Positions 8,602 to 15,375 of a stretch of DNA of 44,323 bases are shown here, piece by piece. The position numbers and the translations under genes are program-made. The stretch comes from Thermoplasmata archaeon (lineage in GTDB: Archaea > Thermoplasmatota > Thermoplasmata > Lutacidiplasmatales > UBA184). The notes beneath the pieces are model-generated. The model had not been told where the DNA came from and ran no database searches. It saw only the letters and a list, made by a program, of their open reading frames with translations. The stretch lies in NCBI GenBank assembly GCA_027306505.1, contig DAHUZP010000036.1, forward strand, positions 1 through 44,323, given 5' to 3'. Positions within the stretch are counted from its first letter, which is position 1. Each line of letters opens with the position of its first letter.

Positions 8602-9030
8602 TCAGCGCAGATAGCGCCGCTCCGGGACCACCACGGGCAAGGGCCCTGTCCCGCCGCGCAGGCCGTCCCGAACTCGACGGACCGTGAAGTCCGAGATCGG
8701 GCGGGGAAGATGCCTGGGACTGAACGTGGCGCACTCGGACACCCCCTTGAGGTGGGGCTTGGCCTTGTCGATGTTCCCTGCGAGGTCACAGAGGAACACG
8801 AAGTGAAGGCAGTTCCCCGAGGGCTCGAGGTAGATCCCACCAAGGGCACGGGGTTTGACCCGAAGGCCGAGCCCTTCTGAGACCTCCCTCACGGCGATCC
8901 GGTCCGGAGCTTCTCTAGGCCTCCCGTAACCCCCTGGCAGCTCCCAGTTCTTCTCGCCAGAGGTATGGTGCACGAGCAGGACCTTCCTGTTCGCATCCAA
9001 GATGAGGGCGGAAGCACAAAGGCGGGTCAT
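8602..9030 (-). CDS. Nudix-family protein with a degenerate Nudix box
   Basis: A 142-residue single Nudix domain. The strand ALILDANRKVLLVHH and the loop WELPGGYG are canonical. The Nudix box (G34 to L56) reads G-x5-E-x7-REVSEGLGL: one of the paired Glu residues that bind the catalytic metal is Gly53, so hydrolysis may be weak or lost. The substrate would be a nucleoside diphosphate derivative. The ATG at 9030 is preferred over the GTG at 9039 because the minus-strand TATA-like ctatagg (9056-9062) lies 26-32 bases upstream. The roughly 240 bases between this gene and the GTPase gene hold only that element and no convincing gene. Confidence 0.8.
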   Translation of the reverse strand: MTRLCASALILDANRKVLLVHHTSGEKNWELPGGYGRPREAPDRIAVREVSEGLGLRVKPRALGGIYLEPSGNCLHFVFLCDLAGNIDKAKPHLKGVSECATFSPRHLPRPISDFTVRRVRDGLRGGTGPLPVVVPERRYLR

Positions 9031-9055
9031 CGCGTCCACCTCACGGTGGACCTGG

Positions 9056-9062
9056 CCTATAG
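9056..9062 (-). promoter_or_regulatory. TATA-like box for the Nudix gene
   Basis: Minus-strand ctatagg, 26-32 bases before the ATG at 9030, suggests a leaderless transcript. Confidence 0.5.
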
Positions 9063-9266
9063 TTCTGCCGCGAGCTGGAAGAGGACCCTAGAGGTACGTG
9101 CCCGCCATGGTTCAAGCGGAGGCCATGGCCCGTCCGTTCCGCGACCCCGGGGAAGACGCGGAGCTCCGCGTGGAGCTAGGTCGAGATCCCCGCGCTTCCG
9201 ACCTAAGCCGATGACGCGTGCTCCCGATCGGCACGAGGTGACCTCGTAGGTCGCTCGGGAACTGAC

Positions 9267-9899
9267 CTAGGCGGAGGGAGGGAGGTGGCCCTTCTTCTCC
9301 GCGATGCCTCGCGCGAGCGTCCCGAACGCCTCCGTAACCCGGTTGCCCGTCTTGGCGCTCGTCGGGACGATGGAACACTCCCCGAACGCCCCGGAGGACA
9401 TGCCCCGCAGCTTCGAGCGCACCTCCTCGAGGGTGAAGGCCGGGTTGAGGTCGCTCTTGTTGACGACGAAGACCGCAGGGAACTTCCCCAGGACCTCCTC
9501 CGCCGAACGGATCCATCCTGAGAGCGACTCCAGGGTCTCCGGGCGGGTGCCGTCGCAGACGAGCATCACGCCGTCCGCTTCCTGGTAGTAGGCGGTGTAG
9601 ATCGAGTCGAAGCGCTCCTGCCCGATGATGTCCCAGATCTGGAGGCGCACCTCGAGCGGGCCCTGGGGGCCTTCCAGTCGCTCCACACGGGCCGTGACGT
9701 TCGTGCCGAGCGTCTCGATGTAGTGTGGATCGAACATCGAGAAGACGTACCGACTGATGAGGCTCGTCTTCCCCACGGCCCCGTCGCCGAGCAGGATGAG
9801 CTTCGCCATCATCCGTCGCGGACGGGCGGCGCCCTTCGACGCCCCCTCGCTCTTACCGGCGCCCTCGGTCCCCCCGGACCCCCCCTTCCCGTGGCTCAT
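9267..9899 (-). CDS. Ras/Rab-like small GTPase
   Basis: A 210-residue small GTPase with every Ras-superfamily motif: G1 GDGAVGKTS (38-46), switch-I Thr63 in IETLGT, G3 WDIIGQE (89-95), G4 NKSD (147-150) and G5 TSAK (180-183). The Gln of the G3 motif is kept, so intrinsic hydrolysis is likely. The first 30 residues are a Gly/Ser/Lys-rich extension. There is no C-terminal prenylation Cys, so membrane attachment, if any, would need a partner. The gene begins 29 bases after the V4R-DUF835 gene, a clear operon. Because the V4R fold is shared with TRAPP subunits, which act on Rab GTPases in eukaryotes, the neighbour is a candidate regulator (inference). Confidence 0.92.
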   Translation of the reverse strand: MSHGKGGSGGTEGAGKSEGASKGAARPRRMMAKLILLGDGAVGKTSLISRYVFSMFDPHYIETLGTNVTARVERLEGPQGPLEVRLQIWDIIGQERFDSIYTAYYQEADGVMLVCDGTRPETLESLSGWIRSAEEVLGKFPAVFVVNKSDLNPAFTLEEVRSKLRGMSSGAFGECSIVPTSAKTGNRVTEAFGTLARGIAEKKGHLPPSA

Positions 9900-9928
9900 C
9901 CGATCCCCTCGAAGGAGACGGTCGCGGG

Positions 9929-11095
9929 CTAATGCCCTTTGCTGTAGGGCTTGAGCGTGCGCAACAGGAGCGCGCGGTCGGCCGGGGCGATCGAGCCATA
10001 GGGGGCGGCGGCGAGGAGGGTGCCCTTGCCCTCCGCGGCCATCTCGGCAACGATGGAGAGGAAGTTCCTTGTCGGCTCCATCCCATTCGACTGCAACAGG
10101 AGCGGGAGGTCGGTCAGCAGGACCACCCCACCGGGTACACGCTTGAGGAACTCGTCGACCGTGCTGAGCATCGCGGGAAGGTTCCCCGCATCGAGGGTGA
10201 GGAGGCCGGGGCTCTCCCCCTGCGCGAGGTCGTAGATGCGAACGTGGGCGAGCTCACGGCGGGAGCGAAGCTCCTTTCCTCGTTCGGCGGTGATGGCGAG
10301 GCCTCCCCGTCGCTGGGCCTCGGTCCCGAACAGGCTCAGTGCGTCGAGCTGCGGTCCCTCCTCCAGCAGGAAGGAGCCTGGACCGGCGGCACCGCTCTTT
10401 GCGACCCGGCCCCCAGGGGACGGGGGTCCACTCCCCACGCGGGACCCCGGACCGCCCGTGCGACCGGCGGGCCGGCCCGGTCCAGGGGCATTCTTCGCCG
10501 AGGGTTCCGGCACGGGTGGAGGACGCCCACCACTCTCCGGCATCGGTCGGCCCTCCGCCCCCTCTACCAGGAGGGCGGGACCTGTGACCGGGGGGGCGGG
10601 GCTCCAGCGCAGCTCGACGACCGCGCGATCGCTCGAGGGGTCCTCGACCGTGATACGCCCCAGGACCCGGGTGTGAAGCAGCTCAGCCACCGCGCCCACC
10701 AAGAAGCCCCGTGTGAACTCCATCCGCGTCTCGCGTGAGGTGCGCGGAGAGGCCTCTGCGACGCGGGAGAGCTCGAGGACCAGGTGGTCGTCCCCGTGGG
10801 CACGGGTCCTGATCTTGGCAAGACCGATCTGGGCGCACATCGCCGGGACCACGTCCGCGAGATCCTTCATCTCGTGGACCTCGACCTGGCTCTGGACCAC
10901 CTGGCCCGCCCCGCAGCGCGCCCCGAAGGCGCGCACGACCTCGCCGACTTTCTCTTCGCGGAGGTAGAGGCGCAGGGTGTTCTTGAGGAACCCCAGGTCC
11001 CGGCTCGGCAAGGCGAGATACGTCGTGCGGGCGGGGATGCGCACCTCGGGAGAGGGTCCCTCGCCGAGCTTCGTCTCGGCCCTCGGCTCGCTCAT
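9929..11095 (-). CDS. V4R (Bet3/TRAPP-like) plus DUF835 protein
   Basis: A 388-residue protein. Residues about 25-165 look like a V4R domain, the fold shared with the TRAPP subunit Bet3: LGFLKNTLRLYLREEKVGEV, then RMEFTRGFLVGAVAELLHTR and a closing strand AVVELRW. A Pro/Gly-rich linker (about 166-245) follows. Residues about 262-383 fit DUF835 (PGGVVLLTDLPLLLQSNGME and LLAAAPYGSIAPADRALLLR), a domain common in euryarchaeal signalling proteins. It has no membrane segment. It starts at the ATG at 11095, downstream of a TATA-like element near 11125-11133, and is first in an operon with the Ras-like GTPase. V4R domains can bind hydrophobic ligands or partner proteins; the role here is inferred from context. 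Confidence 0.75.
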   Translation of the reverse strand: MSEPRAETKLGEGPSPEVRIPARTTYLALPSRDLGFLKNTLRLYLREEKVGEVVRAFGARCGAGQVVQSQVEVHEMKDLADVVPAMCAQIGLAKIRTRAHGDDHLVLELSRVAEASPRTSRETRMEFTRGFLVGAVAELLHTRVLGRITVEDPSSDRAVVELRWSPAPPVTGPALLVEGAEGRPMPESGGRPPPVPEPSAKNAPGPGRPAGRTGGPGSRVGSGPPSPGGRVAKSGAAGPGSFLLEEGPQLDALSLFGTEAQRRGGLAITAERGKELRSRRELAHVRIYDLAQGESPGLLTLDAGNLPAMLSTVDEFLKRVPGGVVLLTDLPLLLQSNGMEPTRNFLSIVAEMAAEGKGTLLAAAPYGSIAPADRALLLRTLKPYSKGH

Positions 11096-11124
11096 CGGGA
11101 CATCGAGTGTTCCGAGGGGAATGA

Positions 11125-11133
11125 ACCTATCTA
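11125..11133 (-). promoter_or_regulatory. TATA-like box for the V4R-GTPase operon
   Basis: The plus-strand acctatcta reads tagataggt on the minus strand, 30-38 bases before the ATG at 11095. Confidence 0.45.
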
Positions 11134-11157
11134 CCGAGGCCGACCCCCCCAGCCCCC

Positions 11158-12132
11158 TCAGGGGTGCGGGAGAGAGGGAGGCCCGCGCGAGCTCCGGTCA
11201 GGCTCGCTCGGTAGCGGGGCAGGGCGACCTCCCCCAGGGGGCCCTGGGGTGGGAGCATCGGTCCAGGCATGCGGGGGTAGGTTACGAAGGATGCGGGCGG
11301 CGAGCGTTGCGAGCGCGGTCAACGCGAGCGCGAGGAAGATCGTCTCGGACTGGACGTCACTGAGGCCCACGAAGGGAACGCCCAGGGAGGTCTTGTACGC
11401 CGCGGTCACGAGGCCGTAGACGATGACCCCGGAATCGAAGACCGCGATCGCGCGAAGGAAGACCACGCGCGAGAGCGAACGGAGCAGGTAGACCCCCAGC
11501 GGGACCCCGATGAGCACCGGGATGAGGAGCAACGGGGCAAGCCCCACCGCGGCGGGGGTGAAGAGCCCGAAGGCGAGGTAGGCCAGGGAGGCGAAGGAGG
11601 ATTCAGCGACCCGGATCTGGGCGACGGTGCATCGGAACTCGTTCTTGTGAAGTCCTTGATTGTTCCAGAAGATGGCGAGCGGCGGCCCGGAGATCGTGGT
11701 GAGGGCGTAGAGGAAGCCGATGGCCCCTCCGAGGACGGGGGCGAGATGGCGCTCGTGGTGGAGGTGGCGCCGGATGCCGAGCACCTGAAGGAGCGTGAAG
11801 GGCAGCAACAGCGCGTAGAGGAAGAGCCGCACGTAGAGGGGGTCCAACACGGAGAGGGCGAAGGTTCCCAGGACCGCGCCGGGGCCGACCGTCAAGATGA
11901 CCGGGAAGGCGCGGCGCCAGGTGGAGGCGAGGAACCCCCGCTCCCGGTAGAGCAGGAGCAGGTTGACGCCAAGCTCCACCAGGATGAGCGAGGGGTTCAG
12001 GACCCGGTTGGTGACGAAGAGGACCGCGACGGGGGTGAAGAGGGTCGAGAAGCCGTACCCCACCGCCCCGTTCGTGACGGCCGCCGCGAAGGCCATCAGG
12101 GCGAGGCCGAGCTGGGTGAGGAGGTCGGTCAT
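11158..12132 (-). CDS. TauE/SafE-family membrane permease
   Basis: A 324-residue integral membrane protein with about eight helices. The paired inverted halves typical of TauE/SafE (sulfite/organosulfonate exporter family) are seen: helix 1 LALMAFAAAVTNGAVGYGFS with its Gly-rich turn, and a mid-protein counterpart APVLGGAIGFLYALTTISGP. The likely role is anion export; the substrate is not determinable. The C-terminal 40 residues are Pro/Gly-rich and cytosolic. A TATA-like ccttatacc (12175-12183, minus strand) lies 43 bases before the ATG, giving a leader of about 20 bases. The V4R operon downstream has its own promoter. Confidence 0.87.
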   Translation of the reverse strand: MTDLLTQLGLALMAFAAAVTNGAVGYGFSTLFTPVAVLFVTNRVLNPSLILVELGVNLLLLYRERGFLASTWRRAFPVILTVGPGAVLGTFALSVLDPLYVRLFLYALLLPFTLLQVLGIRRHLHHERHLAPVLGGAIGFLYALTTISGPPLAIFWNNQGLHKNEFRCTVAQIRVAESSFASLAYLAFGLFTPAAVGLAPLLLIPVLIGVPLGVYLLRSLSRVVFLRAIAVFDSGVIVYGLVTAAYKTSLGVPFVGLSDVQSETIFLALALTALATLAARILRNLPPHAWTDAPTPGPPGGGRPAPLPSEPDRSSRGPPSLPHP

Positions 12133-12174
12133 CGTGACCGGTGGCGGCCTGTCGAAAGGTTAGGCACAACCTGA

Positions 12175-12183
12175 GGTATAAGG
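12175..12183 (-). promoter_or_regulatory. TATA-like box for the TauE/SafE permease gene
   Basis: Minus-strand ccttatacc, 43-51 bases upstream of the ATG at 12132. Confidence 0.5.
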
Positions 12184-12263
12184 TGGGTGTTCTGCGCACA
12201 AGCGTTGCCACTAGACGCCGTTATTGCGGACAACTGCCCGAGAGGTTCGGGGCCCGCCCCGCC

Positions 12264-15200
12264 TCAGTCCGCGAGCTTCGAAGCGTCCACGTCGGACGTC
12301 TTGAGGTGGGTGTGTCGGCGGTAGTACCCAGCGAGCAGCGCATCCATGAAGGTCCTGAGATGAGGGAGCGAAGCGGCCGTCCCATCCCAGTCGATGAGCG
12401 ACTCGTGCCAGGCGTGCTCCATGTCCTCGAGCGCGACGCCTACCTCTCGCGCGACCTCCTTGGGGTTGCGTCCGGAGAGGACCACCGCCGCGACCAACCG
12501 ATGCCCCCGCACGATGTGGAGCTTCATGCTCGCGAAGTCGAGGACGTTGAGGTGTCCCCCTTCGGGGCTGAAGGAGCGCTCGACGATCCCCTCCACCGCC
12601 TGCAGCATCCCCGTCACGACCTCCGGTTCGAGGTCCGCCCGAGCGGTGCGGGAGGCGTGCCAGACGAGCTTCCCACCGCGGTAGACCAGGAAGACCTCCT
12701 CCACCCGGGAGCGGTTGCGGCTGCGCAGGATGAAGAGCCCGACAGCGGCCAGGATCACTGCGATCGCGACGTAGGGGAGGGCGGACATCCAAAGCGGGGT
12801 CGTCGGGGAGGAAGTGGAGGGCCCGGGGAAGACCTGGACCACCTCCAGCCGCAACGGCACGGAGACCGAGGGGAGCCCCGGGGAGTCGATCGAGACCTCC
12901 ACGGTGCAGTTCGTGTGGTTCGGGATCGAGGAGGGGACGGTGAAGGTGATGGAGGAGAGACCGTCCAGGAACCGGATGCCTCCCGCCCCCTGGGTCAGCA
13001 GCAGCGTGTTGCTGGGGGGATAGAGGAACGTGAGGTTGAGGAAGCCGAGGGAGACGGGCGTGGTGGGTCCGAAGGAGCTCTTGTTCGTGATGGTGAAGTT
13101 GAGCATGACCCCGACCCCGGGATGCGCGGGGTCCGGGTCGGCCGCCATGGTGACCGTCATGACGATGTCACCTCGGACCGGGGCTAGGCAGATGTGGAGG
13201 ACCACCCCGGGCCCGGTCGCGTTGAGGAAGAAGGTCGTCGAGTTCCGGACGAAGAGCGGGTCCGTCACGTTGAGGAAGTAGGGTGTCCCCTGCGCACCCC
13301 GGACCAGGGTGAGGGCGAAGGCCCCCGAGGAGTCGGTGGTCGTGGTCGCATTGTACGCTCCGTCAGCGGAGCTCACCCAGACGCTCGCTTGAGGGAGCCG
13401 GTCCGGGTACCCGCAGATCTTCACGGTCCCGTTCACGTCCGGGCTCGCGCCCGTGACGTCAGGAAGGAAGATGACGAGGTTCGCAGGCCTCCATCCCATC
13501 CCGTAGGAGCGGTTGCTGTAGCTCTGCAGGTCGCTCCGGCTGATGGGCGGCGTCGCGGAGATGTTGTAGGTCCCCGCCGCGAGCACGAGGGAGTAGGTCC
13601 CGTTGGCCGCGCTGGTCGTCGTGGTGAGGTTCCCGGTGCCCACGCCCCTCGCGGTCACGTTCACCCCACCGACCGGGAGCGGGGTCGATCCGGAAGGGCC
13701 GCCGATGAGGGCCGCATAGATGGTCCCCGTGAGGGTCGCCGAGGCCGGATGGACGTAGCTCGTCCCCGTGAGGTTCGCCTGAGAGCCCCCCGTACTGGTG
13801 GCGCTGAGGGTCCAGGGGACCGCTCCCGGGTCCGCGAAGGTGGGGAGCGTCCCCGAGAAATTGCCGGCGAGGACCGTGGAGCCCACGGTGGTCCCTCCCG
13901 TATAGGGCAGGTCGGCCGTGACCGGGAGACCTCCGCCCGGGAGCTGGTAGGTGATCGACACCGAGGCGAGACCGAAACCGGAACCTGCTGCCGCATCCCC
14001 CCACGCGGACCAGGTGGACCCGACCACGAGGCGAGAGACGACGCCGCCCGAGACCAGGGTGGGGGCTGGGGCAGGCAGCGCTCCCCCTATCCAAGCGGCG
14101 GCGGAACCGGAGGACGTGAGCGACGCAAGCCCCCCCCACATCAGAAGGCCCTCCGGCAAGGGCCCTGTGGGGACGAAGGAGGCCCGGGTGAGGGCACCCG
14201 GCGCGGAAGAGCTGGAGAGGAGGGTCCAGAGGAAGCCGCTCGAGTTGAGGGACCAGAGGTCCTGCAGGACGTTCGTTCCTCCTGTGCCTTCTCCCCCGTA
14301 GAGCAGAAAACCACCCGTGCTCGGGAGGGCGAGCAGTCCTGCCTGCTCCCGGGGCGCAGGCGCCATCACCGAAAGCGCCGAGTCGTTCGTCCAGGTCGCG
14401 GTGGGGCCGGTCGGCCAGGGAAGGCTCCACGTGCCCCCATACGTCGCACCGCTCGTGGTGAGGCCACCGAAGACCACGAGATCGCTCGCAGAGCCTGCGC
14501 CAGCGGGATAGAAGAGGGGAGGTGGGGCCCGGGAGGTCGATAGTCGCGTCCAGAGCAGGGTCGTGGCGGAGTAGCTCCAGGTGTCGTTGAGGGGGGTGCC
14601 CGCGTACCCTTCGCCGCCGAAGATCGCAAGGCCGGTCCCCGCGGGGTCGGGCGCCGCAGCCATGCCGGCCCTCGCCGGGGGAAGTGCCCCGGCGGAGTAG
14701 GGCTGACGCCAGGTGAGGTTGGACGGGTAGAACCACCAGGTGTCGTTGGCGAAGGAAGCGAACGGTTTGGCGCCATCGACCAGCACGAAAGCTCCCGAGG
14801 GGCCGGCCCCGGGGTCCCAGACCATCGCAGCGTCGCTCCTGGCCGACGGGGAGACCGAGCCCCACGCAGGATCGGCCACATGCCGCCAGGTCTGGTTCGC
14901 ATACCAAAGCACCCAGGTGTCACCGAGGAAGGTCGGGCTGGAAAGGGTCCCGTTCAGACCCCCAAAGAGGACCGTGACCCCCGAGGCGGGGTCGTTCGCC
15001 GCCGCGGCCCCCCAGCGGCCTTTGAGCGTGGTCGGGGGGCTCGCCTTCCACCACGAAACCCCCGTCACTGCAGCGCGTCCGGACGACCGAGGGGAAACGA
15101 CGGACGAGGACGCGGATATCGACCCCGAAGGAAGAGCGGTGCGGGTGTTGCGGTCCGTCGATCCGGCGGAAGGGCCCAGAACGACGTGGGCCGCGCCGAG

Positions 15201-15302
15201 AGGCGCGGATGCCGCCGAAGGGCTGGAGGAGTGCGCTTGGAAAGCTGGGGGCGCGGGGAGCAAGCCCAGCAACAGCAACGGAAGGAGGAGCCCCACGAGC
15301 AT
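12264..15302 (-). CDS. Kelch-propeller surface receptor with a longin/roadblock-like cytosolic domain
   Basis: About 1012 residues from the ATG at 15302. The N-terminal signal is MLVGLLLPLLLLGLL. Residues about 100-400 hold Kelch-type repeats (VLFGGLNGTL, IFGGEGYAGTPLNDTWSYS, LLYGGEGTGGTNVLQDLWSL), that is, a beta-propeller. Ig-like, carboxypeptidase-regulatory-like (GTYNISATPP) and CARDB-like beta domains follow. A single membrane helix (ALPYVAIAVILAAVGLFIL) lies near residue 850. The last 146 residues are cytosolic: VEEVFLVYRGGKLVWHASR, a helix GMLQAVEGIVERSF, strands LHIVRGHRLVAAVVLSG and a helix with DMEHAWHESL. This order fits a longin/roadblock-like domain, a class that regulates small GTPases. 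The frame extends upstream to 15404, overlapping the preceding gene's end, so a few residues may be missing. Confidence 0.8.
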   Translation of the reverse strand: MLVGLLLPLLLLGLLPAPPAFQAHSSSPSAASAPLGAAHVVLGPSAGSTDRNTRTALPSGSISASSSVVSPRSSGRAAVTGVSWWKASPPTTLKGRWGAAAANDPASGVTVLFGGLNGTLSSPTFLGDTWVLWYANQTWRHVADPAWGSVSPSARSDAAMVWDPGAGPSGAFVLVDGAKPFASFANDTWWFYPSNLTWRQPYSAGALPPARAGMAAAPDPAGTGLAIFGGEGYAGTPLNDTWSYSATTLLWTRLSTSRAPPPLFYPAGAGSASDLVVFGGLTTSGATYGGTWSLPWPTGPTATWTNDSALSVMAPAPREQAGLLALPSTGGFLLYGGEGTGGTNVLQDLWSLNSSGFLWTLLSSSSAPGALTRASFVPTGPLPEGLLMWGGLASLTSSGSAAAWIGGALPAPAPTLVSGGVVSRLVVGSTWSAWGDAAAGSGFGLASVSITYQLPGGGLPVTADLPYTGGTTVGSTVLAGNFSGTLPTFADPGAVPWTLSATSTGGSQANLTGTSYVHPASATLTGTIYAALIGGPSGSTPLPVGGVNVTARGVGTGNLTTTTSAANGTYSLVLAAGTYNISATPPISRSDLQSYSNRSYGMGWRPANLVIFLPDVTGASPDVNGTVKICGYPDRLPQASVWVSSADGAYNATTTTDSSGAFALTLVRGAQGTPYFLNVTDPLFVRNSTTFFLNATGPGVVLHICLAPVRGDIVMTVTMAADPDPAHPGVGVMLNFTITNKSSFGPTTPVSLGFLNLTFLYPPSNTLLLTQGAGGIRFLDGLSSITFTVPSSIPNHTNCTVEVSIDSPGLPSVSVPLRLEVVQVFPGPSTSSPTTPLWMSALPYVAIAVILAAVGLFILRSRNRSRVEEVFLVYRGGKLVWHASRTARADLEPEVVTGMLQAVEGIVERSFSPEGGHLNVLDFASMKLHIVRGHRLVAAVVLSGRNPKEVAREVGVALEDMEHAWHESLIDWDGTAASLPHLRTFMDALLAGYYRRHTHLKTSDVDASKLAD

Positions 15303-15375
15303 GTGGGGTACGCGGGACGCATCGACCACCCTCGGGGCGGACCCGCGAGGGGGGACTCCTCCGCTCACCTTTGGC

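Noticed and set aside
9112..9266. Possible small gene between the Nudix and GTPase genes
   Set aside because: The candidate frames are rich in Arg, Gly and Pro, have no recognisable domain and overlap the GTPase gene.
13663..14301. Arg-rich reading frames opposite the Kelch and PKD genes
   Set aside because: They are GC-rich shadow frames; the minus-strand genes have clear domains.
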